A stretch of DNA of 64,000 bases, taken from contig NC_079496.1 in NCBI RefSeq assembly GCF_030052815.1, positions 79,101,652 to 79,165,651 of the forward strand, written 5' to 3'. The first letter of the stretch is position 1. Every line of letters begins with the position of its first letter. Positions 36,836 to 48,947 of this stretch are shown here, piece after piece. Both the position numbers and the translations under genes were made by a program. The stretch is from Hevea brasiliensis (Eukaryota > Streptophyta > Magnoliopsida > Malpighiales > Euphorbiaceae). The notes beneath the pieces are model-generated. The model searched no databases, was not told where the DNA came from, and worked only from the letters and a program-made list of their open reading frames with translations.

Positions 36836-37443
36836 CGCGATGGATTTGTTTCCTTCGCGCAGGTATTAAAGCTAAAGCCTAGTGGACTTTTGACTGGGAT
36901 TTTTAGAGTCCAGATCTGCAAAAGTGTCAGAAGTGTTCAACTTGTCACCTTTTCAGCAATGCATGTAGATAGAGCTCACAAAAGTTATTTTATGTATTTA
37001 CAATTAGTTATTAATTATAATGTAAATTATGATATTGTAATTAATTGTATATCATGTAAATTGTGAATTTATAAAATTAGCTTGTAAATCATGTAAATTA
37101 TAAAGTTTGAGAATTTTGATACATAAATTGAGTATGAATGGATATGTATGCAAATGAGTTGCAAGAATTAAATGTGTGATGAGATAATTATGAAAATAAC
37201 TGATGAGATTTTAATATGAAAATATTGTTGAAATTTCAAGCAGGTGAATAGTGAAATACGCCAAATGGTAATAGAAACAGGGAAAACTTCGCTGGTTTCT
37301 CCATAGAAAAATAATTGATATTAAATTATAACGAGAACAAAATTTTAAAAGGAATAAAGTAAGATAAAATAGGATGCTCCGGCACCGAGTGTGACATGCC
37401 TTGCTCGGCTACACTGTAGTCAGGTGAGAGGTGTCACACAGTT

Positions 37444-37722
37444 CTCAGCTGCCACGGGGTCTTCTTTCTTTTCTAGAAAGTCCACAGCCTCAAATTTTTT
37501 GAGCTTCTCTAGATGAGACTTCTGTTGTGGTGGTGGTATTGGTGGCATAACCCCAACCATTTGTCTGAAGAATGTGGCCATTTGTTCAAACATGGCCTGT
37601 TGAGGCTGTGCAGGCACCGCTTGTGCTGGTGGAGCAAGTTTCCTCCTGCCTCCAGCTTCAGTCATAGGTGGAGCATGACTCTTCACCTCTTCCTCAACTG
37701 ACCTTTGCGAAGTTGGGTCCAT
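37444..37722 (-). pseudogene. Gypsy element A gag N-terminus
   Basis: It starts at ATG 37722 on the minus strand with MDPTSQRSVEEE and has a proline/glutamine-rich stretch, a FEQMATFFRQMVG helix and KLKKFEAVDFLEKKEDPVAAEN. It is cut at 37444 by the solo LTR insertion and continues in 31984-33531. No stop codon lies within these 93 codons. It begins 112 bases after the primer site in element sense. Confidence 0.85.
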
Positions 37723-37833
37723 ATCCTAATTAAAACAACCAAAATAAATAAATCTGTATTAGTGTCACCTTAACACTTATAAATGCAATGCAATGGTATG
37801 CACTCTATCTAGACCCAGAAATGCCTAAACTGT

Positions 37834-37845
37834 GCTTTGATACCA
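37834..37845 (-). other. Primer binding site of gypsy A (tRNA-iMet type)
   Basis: In element sense TGGTATCAAAGC follows the LTR end (..TATCACA, 37851) after five bases. It differs by one base from TGGTATCAGAGC, the complement of the initiator methionine tRNA 3' end that primes many plant retrotransposons. Confidence 0.75.
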
Positions 37846-37850
37846 CTAAA

Positions 37851-38085
37851 TGTGATACCCTTTACCCGTCTACAGTATAGCCAGGTAAGACATGTCACAC
37901 AGAGTGCCAGAGCATTTTATCTTATTTTATTACAATTTCCAATTCTTATATTATTGTTTAAAAAGCTTTTTGGTGAAATTTCTAACATTTATGTCATTCG
38001 TTGAAATTTTAATTAATTCAGGATTTCCACAAATTTTACAGAAAATCTGGCAGAATGCCAGCTATAAATTAGAAAAACAGTTTTA
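37851..38085 (-). repeat. Remnant of the 5' LTR of gypsy A, truncated at element B
   Basis: In element sense this is the last 235 bases of the LTR. It matches 24450-24668 of the 3' LTR closely; differences are mostly G-to-A or C-to-T. At about 38085, after GAAAAACAGTTT, the match stops and plus-strand pol of element B begins with no LTR or target duplication between. Confidence 0.8.
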
Positions 38086-40353
38086 ACTGTATGCTAAGCT
38101 GTCCAAGTGTGACTTCTGGATGAGTGAAATCTCTTTCCTTGGACACATAGTATCAGCAGAGGGGATTAGAGTGGATCCCAAAAAGATAGAAGCAGTGATG
38201 GAATGGAAGCCTCCCAGAAATACAACTAAGGTCAAAAGTTTCTTAGGGCTAGCTGGGTATTATAGAAGATTTGTGAAGAGGTTTTCTCTTATAGTTGCTC
38301 CAATGACCAAGTTGTTGCACAAGAATGTGAAATTTGGCTGGAATGACAAGTGCCAAGCCAGTTTTGAGAGGCTAAAGACTATGTTGATAGAAGCACCAGT
38401 GTGAACACAGCCAGTATCGGGAAAAGACTTTGTGGTCTACAGTGATGCCTCGCATAATGGGTTAGGGTGTGTATTGATGCAAGAGGGGAAAGTGGTCGCC
38501 TATGCTTCTAGGCAGTTAAGGCCACATAAACAAAACTACCCTACTCATGATCTGGAGTTAGTAGCAATTATCTTTGCATTGAAGATATGGAGGCATTATT
38601 TGTATAGTGAAAAATGCTACATCTATACAGACCACAAAAGTCTAAAATATCTGCCAACCCAGAAGGAGCTCAATCTTAGACAGAGGCGATGGATTGAGTT
38701 CCTAAAGGACTATGATTGTGTGATAGATTACCATCCTGGGAAGGCAAATGTAGTTGCTGATGCCTTGAGCAGAAAGTCCATCACAGCTTTAAGATCACTA
38801 AATGCCTGTCTGTCCTTAGCTCAAGATGGAGCTATTTTGGCTGAGTTACAAGTGAGGCCAAACCTACTACAAAAGATACAAGATGGACAGAAGGCAGATG
38901 ATAAATTGATGGCTATTGTGGGTAAAATTCTAGAGGGGAAGGAAACTGATTATGAGGTGAAAGTGGATGGGTGTCTGTACTATAGAGAAAGAGTGTGTGT
39001 ACCAAATGATGGGGAACTGAAGACTAGTATTCTGAAAGAAGCACATACTAGTGTTTATGCTATGCACTCGGGAAGCACAAAAATGTATAATGATTTGAAG
39101 CCTCATTATTGGTGGCCTGGTATGAAGAGGGATATAGCTGACTATGTGACTAAGTGTTTGACATGTCAGCAAGTTAAAGCAGAACATCAAGTTCCATCAG
39201 GATTGCTACAGCCTATAAGCATACCTGAATGGGAATGGGATCGGGTCAATATGGATTTTGTTAGTGGTCTACCTCTCACCCAGAAAAAGCATGATGCAGT
39301 ATGGGTGATAGTGGATAGATTGACGAAGTCAACACATTTTCTGCCAGTTAGGACTGACTACTCACTAGAGAAGCTAGCAAAATTGTATATCAGTGAGGTA
39401 GTTAGACTACATGGAATCCCACTTTCCATCATATCTGATCGAGACCCAAGGTTTACGTCGAGATTTTGGAAGAAATTGCAAGAAGCCTTGGGCACACAAC
39501 TCCGCTTTAGCACGGCTTTTCATCCTCAGACGGATGGACAGTCAGAACGAGTAATCCAGGTAAACCTAAAAACTAATTGAATTTTCACAATTAATAAATT
39601 GAAATGATAGTAACAATGTGAATTATGTGATAAATCCTGGAGGACATGCTGAGGAGTTATGTCATTGAGTTTGAGGAGAGTTGAGATAGATATCTCCTAC
39701 TGGCAGAATTCGCATATAATAATAGCTACCAAGCTAGCATTCAAATGGCCCCGTATGAAACACTGTATGGGAGGAAGTGTAGAACCCCAGTGTGTTGGAC
39801 TGAATTGGGCAAAGATAAGCTGGTAGGACCAGACCTAGTGAAACAGACTGAGGAGAAAGTGAAGATAATCAAAGCTAACTTGAAGGTTGCCTCATATATA
39901 CAAAAATCTTATGCCGACTTGAAGAGAAAAGAGATAGAGTATGCAGTTGGCGACAAAGTGTTTCTCAAAGTCTCACCGTGGAAGAAAGTACTGAGGCTTG
40001 GAAGAAAGGGTAATTTAAGCCCTAGGTTCATTGGCCCATATGAAGTCATTGAACATGTGGGACTAGTGGCCTATAGGCTAGCTTTACCACCAGAGCTGGA
40101 CAAGATCCACAATGTGTTCCATGTATCTATGCTAAGAAGATACCGTTCAGATCCTTCACATGTTATCTCCATGGAAGAAATTGAAGTACAACCGGATTTG
40201 ACATATGAAGAAGAACCCATACGGATCCTAGCTCGAGAAATGAAAGAATTGAGGAATAAACAGATTCCACTAGTAAAAGTGCTTTGGAGGCACCACAACA
40301 CCGAGGAGGCAACTTGGGAAAGTGAAGAAATGATGAGACAACAGTTCCCTTAA
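38086..40353 (+). pseudogene. Gypsy element B pol 3' part: RT end, RNase H, integrase, chromodomain
   Basis: The reading begins in the RT C-terminus ([30 protein letters not shown]), then RNase H ([27 protein letters not shown]), the integrase zinc site ([15 protein letters not shown]) and core ([31 protein letters not shown], with the D-D-E triad present), an intron at 39560-39633, then AYNNSYQASIQMAPYE and a chromodomain end (VLWRHHNTEEATWESEE). Gag, protease and most of RT are absent. In-frame stops lie at 38402-38404 (TGA) and near 39681 (TGG to TGA); 38432-39559 is otherwise open. Close kin of element A, opposite strand, less decayed. Confidence 0.9.
39560..39633 (+). other. 74-nt intron-like segment in the integrase of gypsy B, acceptor mutated
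   Basis: It starts GTAAACC after CAG, as in element A, and has the same length. The 3' end reads TGATAA where element A has GATAG, so the AG acceptor was lost by a transition. Removing 74 nt restores the frame into ILEDMLRSYVIEFEE. The donor and the AATTGAAATGATA.TAACA.. body are shared with element A. Confidence 0.75.
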
Positions 40354-40391
40354 CCGTTTGCATCAAGTAAATTTCGAGGATGAAATTTTTA

Positions 40392-40406
40392 TTAGAGGAG
40401 AAAAGC
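40392..40406 (+). other. Polypurine tract of gypsy B
   Basis: TTAGAGGAGAAAAGC lies directly before the LTR start TGTAACATCC, in the same relation as the tract of element A. Confidence 0.7.
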
Positions 40407-43339
40407 TGTAACATCCTCACTTTAGCTAGTCCGTACAGTCTACTGTTTCGGTGACCAATGTCAGTCCGGGCAGCTAGAATTTTTAAAATTATAATTAGAC
40501 TAGAGTGAGGAGTTATAAATAAATCAAACAATGCTCATAAAAATCAAGGAAAATTTTTAGGAATGAACTGCACTAAGGTTAAACGAGACGAAACCCCAGT
40601 GATGAGTAACCTAAAGGGAAAGTGACGGTGAAGGCCATTAGCAATCCTAAACCCGGGAAAAATTTCATAAAATAATTTTTGGGACTCCAGAGAAGAGTCA
40701 TTGAGGATTCTATAGCATTAGAATGCTAAGAAAAGGCTTAGAAAAATTTTTCAATCGGTACACATAATTTTAGCTCGTTAAGCCAAACGGAGGGCATTTT
40801 GGTCATTTCGTCTTCAGAAATGATTTTTGACCAACTTGTCCATTTATGTAAGTGAATTATATGACATAAAATATGAACAAATATTGATGAAAAATTTATT
40901 AAAAATGAATAGAAAGAAGAACAAAAAGAAGAAGAAGAAATAAATAGATTTATTGCATAAGAAAGATGTTATTAAAAGGGCTCCACCAATCAAATTATAA
41001 CAAGCATTATGAAATCAATTTAAAAAGGGTTAAATGGGGTAAAAATCAAAAGAAACATTTGCCATCTTCTCTCTTCCTTCTTCAGCCAAATTCCTCTCTC
41101 TCTTATCTCCATTGATGACTTTCCTTCTTTCTAAATTTTCTTTATAAACACCCCCTAAAATCACTTGCTCCTTTCACTAAAACTCCTCCTTCCAACTAGA
41201 GCAAGCTTGAGGCAACAAAAAGAAAGAAAAATCAAGAAGTTTTGTAAGCTAGGGAAACTCTTCAACAAAGATTAGTGTCAATTAATCCTTTAAACTTGTA
41301 TATGCATCATTGGAAGTATGAATTGATCCATTAATTGTATGTGTTTGAAAAATTGAAAAGGTAGAGCTAGGGTTTGGACCCAAAATTGAGATTTTGATCA
41401 TGTAATGGTGAAAGTAAGTTTTAATGATCAATTAGTGACCATTTGGTTATGTGTGAATGAGAAATGAAGTGGTTTGTGTAGTGGGAATTGTAGTGTTGCT
41501 GCCCTTGGCGACCTGCAGGACTAGGCATGAGTCCAGCAGGTTTGGGCAGCAATAACTGGAGTTGTAGAGGTTCAATTTGTGCAAGGCCAATTGGACATGA
41601 AACTAGACATATAATGGCACAAATTTGGTGAATAAACCATGCCCAGAAAACCAAACTAAGTTGACCTAAAGATTTCCCTAATCCGGGTGACCTGCATTCT
41701 GCCTGGGCAAAATGACCAAATGAATTCATTTGGTCATAACTCAGTGTAGAAAGGTCAAATTGACCTGAAATTTTACCAGCAAATAGCTGAGACATATACC
41801 TACAACTTTCAGCCTAACTCAAATTTTGAGCATAACATGTTTAAAAGGTAACCTACAGTCACTGCACAAAACACTATAGATTTGGTTAGTCCAGAAAATC
41901 TGGGAAGTTGGCAATCCGGCCAGTCATGGTATTTAGGCCATAACTTGAGCTACAAAACTCCAAATAGAGTGATTCAAAAAAAATAAATATAACTAAACAC
42001 AATAAGGAACAACTTTCATGTTAACAACTTTGCCAAATTTCCACTGCAAAAATGACTAATGGAATAGTAAATACAAGGCTTGAAATATGAAAATTTTGAA
42101 CAACTAACATTAAGCTTAGAAATGGTATTGGCAACCAATACCAATAATTTTAGAATGAAAAATGTGGTATGTTGGGAGTATTAAAACCAATGTACTATTG
42201 TCTATGCAAAAGTCAACATTTTTATTGACTAATGAAATAATAGTAACACCTAAACTTAAATTTCAAGAATTGTATAAACTAAGAGTGTAACATGCCCTAG
42301 TACACCTAGCAAGATTGGTTTGGATAGGTTGGCATGCCAATAGGGTTCTGTTAGCAGTACTGCATATGGCTTCATGCCATTCTGTGTTTTATGGCCTCAC
42401 GTGCCATTCTGTGATAAAATAGCCTTTGACTATGTTGATTGAGTTATTATACTTGGGTTTTATCCTTGATAATTATTACAGCTTATTAGCTTTTCTGTTG
42501 TACACCGGGAGACACAATGTGACCAATGGTGTGATGGTTCGAGGTACTTAGTACCCAGTGCCAGTTTACCCATTTATCCAATCCAGTCGACTAGTAAAGG
42601 TTACTCGGGCAATGAAAACAAATCTTACAAAATTTTAATTGAATAATACTGCAATAAATGCTAAATTAAGTCTACATAAAATGTTAACATACATTTTGCA
42701 TATCCATTTTATTTTAGTTATTTTATTTTATATTGTCACCACTAAGCAGAATTGCTTAGCGCGTCGCTTTTGCCATGCACAGGTACTGGAGACATAGCTG
42801 GGGAGTCCAGTAGACCTCATACTAGGTGAGTGTTCAGATCTGCACACAGAGTCCAGAGTCACCTCACATTTGCAGTGTATTGGTTGGACATTAGGCTACT
42901 TTTGGTCTTTTGTATTTGTAAACTTTTGTTTTGTATATTTTAAACTCATGTAATTATGCTTTTGATGTAATTATTTATGAACCATATTCAGTAATAATTT
43001 GAGTATTTCTTATGGAGTTGAGTATGATATGAATGAATTGAATTTTTTGAAATATTGATGTCATTTGAGAAATTGTGGAAAGATGTTGGTGGTTGACTGA
43101 GATTGAAATTATGATTATATTGGAAGTGTTTTTAACATATTCAGAAGAACTATTTTTCCAATTTACAGCTGGCACTCTGCTGAATTTTCTATAAAATTTG
43201 TGAAAAATTCAGATTAATAAAAAATTGTGAATAAATGAATTAAAAAGGGCAAATTGTAATAGAAATATGAATTGATGCTCCGGTACACTGTGTGGCATAT
43301 CTCGCTCAGCTACACTGTAGACGGGTAAGGGGTGTCACA
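40407..43339 (+). repeat. 3' LTR of gypsy element B (complete)
   Basis: 2933 bp, TGTAACATCC..GGGTGTCACA. It contains the blocks common to the family: GGTCATTTCGTCTTCAGA (about 40800), the GGCATGCCAATAGGGT block (42333), the stem-loop (42742-42759) and the GCTCCGGTACACTG..TGTAGACGGGTAAGG terminus. There is no second LTR upstream, so no age can be read from it. Confidence 0.88.
42742..42759 (+). repeat. Conserved LTR stem-loop
   Basis: CTAAGCA, loop GAAT, TGCTTAG: a perfect 7-bp stem, with CACCA before and CGCG after, 580 bases from the LTR 3' end. Confidence 0.65.
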
Positions 43340-44823
43340 GCTTGAGTTATGGCCATTTTGTCCAAACTATTCAGGTGACCAAATCTCAGTTTTTCAGGTC
43401 ACTTCCAGAATCCAAGCAGATTTCTGGACTTACTTTGTTAAGCAAATTTAGCATCATAGTCTTCATATGAATTATTCCCCTGTATCTCATGATTACACAG
43501 GTTCAAGTTTTGTAGAGTGAGTAATGATCAATTTAGTATGTACTGTTCATTTGATCATTTTTTAGGATTTCAGCTTTGCATTGCCGGATTCCAGCTACAA
43601 TTCAGGTATCTTCCGGTCAGTTCAGGTTAAGGGTTCTTCATGAAAATTTTAGTATATTGTCTTATCTTTAATTTGCCTTTAGTTTCACATCAATTGAAAT
43701 TATGTAGCTCAAGTTATAAGTACTTAATCCCACTGGACTTAAGCTATCCACATTCACACCTAATGCACAATATCAACTCATTTAATTTCTTCACCATATT
43801 ATTAATGTTTCTCAATAAATACGCATCAAATAATCATAATACAAGCATAATAGCGTAAAATAGGCTTCATACAATGAAAAACCCTAATTGTATAAAATCC
43901 TAACTTAATTAGCAATAACTTTTAAAATTCATGAAATTTCTCAGCACTAACCTTGATTATAAGTCCTAAACAATCTCAATCAACTTTCAATTCACCAAAA
44001 CCTTGACTCTCTTTCTTGTTCTCCCAAACTGAAATCCCTTCCTTCAATAACATCCATAATTTCAATCAATATTCATAGTAATCTCCACAATCAAACTTGA
44101 ATTCCATTAATTCTCAACTAACTAAGCTTAAATCATAACTTACCTCAATTGGTCAACAATTCTTCTTCACTAATCTTCCAAATTTCTTAGAATCCTTGCT
44201 TGATTTCTTCAAATCAAGCTTAATACAAGGTTTTCTCTTAATTTGCTATAAAAATTATGGAGGAATTCATGTGTTTAAAGCTTGGAAAGTGAAGCTTTAA
44301 TGGAGGTAAAGAGAGAGAGGGACGGCAAAAGGGACGGGAAGAAGAAGATGATGGAGATGAAATGATGGTGGTGGTGAGGTGTATTAGTGAGTTGTCCCTT
44401 TAATTAATATCATTGTCTTATCTGTTAAATAAATATCTAAATAATTATAATTATAATTCAAATTATTAAATTTTATAATATTCTAATTATTAAATTCTAA
44501 TTATAATTATAATATTCTAATTATTTTATACTCCTTTCGGTTAATTAAGTTCCATTCCGATACATCAATCTCACTTAATTTAAGTGACATTTCGGTTAAA
44601 AGTCAACTCTTCAAGTGATTTAAGCAAAATACTCTTCATCGGGTTATAGTCTATCTTTTTCAATAATACCGATTAAATCCATAATCCGATGGTCACTTTG
44701 ATTTTTATTTTGCTTATCTTAATTAATTTCTATCTCATTTTTAGTCCTTAAGCTGGCTTTGAATAATACTATTCATAGACCAAAAATAGTATTATTCAAA
44801 GCTCAAAATTCTCAAGACGTTAC
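43340..44823 (-). repeat. Fragment of another gypsy LTR, minus orientation
   Basis: It begins inside an LTR with GCTTGAGTTATGGCCATTTT, the reverse complement of the GCCATAACTTGAGC block of the plus copies, and ends with CAAGACGTTACA, the reverse of an LTR start. Element B appears to have inserted in it, or the two are joined by a deletion. About 44440-44540 is a stretch of TAATTATAATT repeats. No coding sequence is seen. 44824-44909 is a short GA-rich piece of host or older DNA. Confidence 0.6.
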
Positions 44824-44909
44824 ATGCCCTTTGCATGTCTAAAAAGTTAAGAGAGAGGGAGAGAGAGAAAAGTGAGAGTTTAAGATACTTTTGGATAGAA
44901 AAACAAGCT

Positions 44910-47349
44910 TATAACGCCCTCACTTTAGGTAGTTTTATATATATTATTGTTTTGATAACTAATGTCTATTCAGACAGCCAGGATGTCTGGAATTACACTT
45001 AAACTAGAGTGAAGAGCCATAAATTAACTAAATAAAGACTAAGAAAAGTTGAAGGAAAATAAAAGAAGTGCAGTGTAATTCAGTTAAATGAGCATAAGCC
45101 CTGGTGATGGGTGACCTCACCGGAAAATGCCAGTGAATCCAGAACTACCCTAAATTCATGCAAAACCCTGTAAGACCCTTAATGAAGACTCAGTTGAGGA
45201 AATTTCTATGAGTTAATAAGTCAAGAAAATGAAAAGAAATAAGCACAAAACAAGGGAAGATAATGAGTTATCAGGTGTTATGAAAAAGACAGACATTAAC
45301 TCAGTAAGGGTAAAACTTGGTCAATTAAATTTAAAAGTCCTATATTGACAAAAAATAAGAGTTATTAATTTAATGAAGCTGGATTAATTTAATTAATTGA
45401 GATTATGAAAATTAAAAATAATTATTGGAAAGTCAAATTATAATGATTATAAATTTCAAAATATTTACAAAATTGTCATTCCCTATAATTATAAAAATTG
45501 CCATTGTCTATTTAAATAATATCTATTATCAATAATTGAAGACAAATTCAGATTCAGCATCTTCTTTAGGCCGGCAGCCTTGCTTTTCCTCTTTTCTCTC
45601 AATTTCTTCAATTGATACACCTGCCCAAAGCTTGAAAACCCTAAGTTTAACCAAAATTTCCTTAGAAAATCCCTAGCTAACCCTAAACTAAAGCCTAAAT
45701 TGAAGAAAGCTCCTAAGAAACCACAAGAATTTTGAAGTTAGAGCAAGAGGAAATTTATCCAAGAGGGTTCCATAAGAGAGAGTGAAGATTTGGTTGAATG
45801 GAAGGTTGATTTAGGCTAAAGAGAGCTTGAAGACAAGATTAGTGCTAACAATCCCTATTAATTTTGAAATTTTAAGAATTTTAGTTAGGGTTTGCTACAA
45901 TTGGGGATTTTCTTATTTATGCCCTAATTGGTACAATTGAATGTTTATTATGACTCTTGGATGTGTTAATTATTGGAATATATTAAGAGGATGCTAAATT
46001 GGTTAATGGAACATAGGGTTGTGTGTTAAACTTGATTCTGGACAGCTTGAGTCCAGTGTGGTTAATTGTCCAAAAGTTGAGCTATACAAATCCAATTGCT
46101 GTGACACTTATGCCAAATTAAAGCTAAGACACATTGCTACAACTTTTGTGTTTTGGCCTAGACCAAAATCTTAGGGCAAATGGGATGAATTGCTAGGATA
46201 AGTGCTTAACACCGAAACTAGAATTTCCTGAGATTCTAGCAAATTATCATTTGACCTCCGTATGATATTTAGGGCATAACTTTCAGTATATAACTCCAAA
46301 TGAGATGATTCAAAATGATCTGGAAATCTAAGACATAGACCTACAACTTTGTTTCAAAGATCTCGCATAAATTCTGTGTGTAAGATCCTGAAATGTTAAA
46401 TGCAAAATTGATCAGAAAACTTAAAAATCTAGAAATCTCAAGGTTTGTGAGTCAAGGTTGATCAATCAGCCATAACTCACTCTACAAAAATGAAAATTGA
46501 GTGATTCTTAAACCAGTATAACCCTAAGACATAGGGGAACAATTCATATGAAGAATATGGAGTCAAATTATGAGTGTAACCTATCTAAAATGGCTTGATA
46601 ATCTCGTTCTAGAAACCTGCCCTGTTCTGGATTAACCTAAAACCAGAATTGGTCACTAGAACAATTTTGGTAAAATGGCCATACTAAACAAATGCAAATT
46701 GAGTGATTCTAAAGCCAAATTTAATATAAGACATAAACCTATAACTTTCATGAAGAAAATATGGCCAAACTGTCACTACAATTTGGCCAAATCTAAGAGG
46801 AAAATCAAAGTGCAAATTCTAAAAACTATGAAAGGTTCATAAAAAGACTTGGAATGTGATATGCACTTAACATAAATGGTTTAATGAAAACATAAATCAC
46901 ATGAATATGTAATTGGGACTTATGTTCCCATCATGAATGGAATGAAAATGCTATGAGCATGAATAACACATGAAATGAATTAATGAGTATAATGATATTA
47001 AATTGCCCATGTATGCCTAGACATTAGCGTATGAGTTGGATCGATTGGCATGCCAATTAGGGATCACAGATATAGTACTGCCCATGGCTTTTGAGCCTAC
47101 TTCATGGATGATCATTGATAGACAATGTATGTCTAATATGGTTATTTTTCTAGCTTTATGCCTGCCCGCTGGCTTTATGCCTAACATGTTTTACTGGCTT
47201 TTATGCCTGCCCGCTAGCTTTATGCCTGACAGATGTATACCTAATAGGCACATGGGGTGTCTAACTAGTATATTTCTGTGCATCCAATCTTAACAGTCTA
47301 TTATAGGTTACTTGGGCATTGTAATGAATTAAGAAGATTGGATGTCCAA
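44910..47349 (+). mobile_element. Solo gypsy LTR, left part (split by the Athila-like element)
   Basis: It starts TATAACGCCCTCACTTTAGG (TG decayed to TA) after the target duplication AAGCT (44905-44909). The LTR resumes at 58878 and ends at 59602, followed by a perfect AAGCT (59603-59607). The two parts sum to about 3165 bp, normal for this LTR family. Shared blocks include GGCATGCCAAT (47048) and an array of GGCTTTATGCC words (47080-47235). There is no pol or primer site. Confidence 0.88.
47080..47235 (+). repeat. GGCTTTATGCC repeat array in the split solo LTR
   Basis: Five or so units carry GGCTTTTATGCC or GCTTTATGCCTGCCCGC, spaced about 20-30 bases. This is the counterpart of the array at 36231-36345 and is partly diverged. 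Confidence 0.7.
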
Positions 47350-48923
47350 TGATACACTTGTATTATATAGATATTTTTAAGCACATTTGTATACTATTTC
47401 ATAGCATATAGACAAGCAATCTCATGCATAGTTGTTAATTTTATTAACTTTTGTGATTTCTATTGACAAACTCTAAATTCCATGTTTTCTGCATCATTTT
47501 AGGTGTTTGGATGAAGTTCCAAGGTATAGGAATACAAAAGAATGCTTGAAAAAACACAAAGGGAAGAAAAGTATTGCTGATACACTTTACAGAGGTCGTG
47601 TAAGTAAAGACACAGACCCGTGTATCCTGCTGCGAAAGGAAAGCTGAAAAGGACAAGGAAGAAACGCAGTACACGAATAGTGTACTTAGACCCGTGTAAA
47701 TCATGGCGACCCGTGTCAGTCTCTGCCTGGCCAGGTTTAAAGAATTCTTTGAAGAACAAAAATACACGGGCCGTGTACTTAGACCCATGTAACCTCCTGC
47801 GACCCGTGTAACCTTCTGTGACATCATGAGATGCAAACCTTCAGAGCTCCAGTTAGTTACACGACCCTGGGCTGTGTATCCATCGATAGCCAGCTTCCTG
47901 ATTTCGCTCCAGCTGTTGTTTTTAATAGAGAAAAGAGACTCCTAACACCTTAGGGACTCTAAAAACCTAACCTTAAGCCATTCAATATAAATAGAGGCTG
48001 CAAATAATAGAAAGAGGAGGAAAGGGGAGAAAAAGGGGAATCCCAGAGCTGTATCATTATTTTCTCATAGCCCTCTAGAAGAGCAGGACATCATTATTAA
48101 GGAGGAGCCTTCAACTAAAGTTTCACAAGATCAAAGCTGCAGATCCTCTTCAGTTCTTTCGTTCTATTTCTTTTAGAGGATTTTCTTATTGTCTTTTACT
48201 TTGTTATTATCATGTTTGCTGAACTCACAATGAGTGAATAATTTTCATATTCTGGAATTAGGAGAGTAATACTTGTAATTATTATTATGGACAAACATTA
48301 AGTTTTGTTTATTGGATTTGAGATTTGTTCCTTGATTTAATTTCTTGTGATCTTAATGCATGCTATGTGTTGGTACCCACTTATTATTGATTACATATAT
48401 TAATTGAAGTACTAAAAGGTGAAGATTAATATTAGAAAATCAAGATTTTGGACCTAGCAAATCTGACCTAGAGATAAGATGATTACCTTTGTGGAGTTCT
48501 GAAATTAGTCAAAGATCTTAAATGGGTTTAATTAATTTAATCACCACGAAAGTAGGGTTTAGGTTAATTAAAATACACTCTAGGTGTCTTGAGAAAGGAC
48601 TTAGGATATCTTAAGATTAATTTCCATCAAGGCAAATGATTCTCAATCTAGTAAATAGACAATATCACATCCATAGTAAGATTAAAGTGTGAAATCTTAA
48701 TTCCAAAATTATTTCAAAATAGACTATTCCATTTTAAGTTTATTATTCTAGTGTTTAAAATAGACAAGTTTCATTCCCTCATTTTATTTGATAGCCTAGA
48801 TAGCCAAAATCACTGTGTAGTTTGGTATTTACTAATTAAATTTCTCGTGGAATGATACTCTACTCACTACTTTATTACTTGTTCGTGATCCGTGCACTTG
48901 CAAGGTTGTAAAACCAGCAAACA
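47350..48923 (+). repeat. 5' LTR of the Athila-like element
   Basis: 1574 bp, TGATACACTTG..AACCAGCAAACA. It carries a cluster of ACACGG/CCGTGT words at about 47590-47880. Against the 3' LTR it has a short deletion near 47865, where the right copy keeps an extra GTAGTGATACACGGG-type segment. Confidence 0.92.
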
Positions 48924-48929
48924 AGTTTT

Positions 48930-48947
48930 TGGCGCTGTTGTCGGGGA
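48930..48947 (+). other. Primer binding site (tRNA-Asp type)
   Basis: TGGCGCTGTTGTCGGGGA lies six bases after the LTR. The family consensus is TGGCGCCGTTGCCGGGGA, the complement of a tRNA-Asp 3' end; the two differences are transitions. Confidence 0.75.

Larger units (their letters stand above)
33537..37438 (+). mobile_element. Solo gypsy LTR inserted in gag of element A
   Basis: A 3902-bp block starts TGTAACACCCTCACC and ends GAGGTGTCACA, with a perfect 5-bp duplication CAGTT on each side (33532-33536 and 37439-37443). Removing it rejoins the gag reading ..PVAAEN to WLDKNRRVLKQLHC. It has the LTR blocks of the other copies: GCCATAACTTGAGCTAG (35199), GGCATGCCAATAGGGT (36194), GGCTTTATGCC repeats (36231-36345), the stem-loop (36818-36835) and the GGATGCTCCGGCACC terminus. 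No internal region, primer site or pol is present. It lies opposite to its host element. Confidence 0.92.

Noticed and set aside
33537..37438. Complete gypsy element or long non-coding gene
   Set aside because: TG..CA ends, a perfect TSD and collinearity with the single LTR of element B show a solo LTR; no primer site, pol or second LTR is present.
43640..43858. 72-codon plus-strand frame
   Set aside because: It lies inside the gypsy LTR fragment, is hydrophobic by AT-rich composition and has no known motif.
47590..47880. CRISPR-like array
   Set aside because: The ACACGG words are spaced irregularly with no fixed spacers, and this is plant nuclear DNA.
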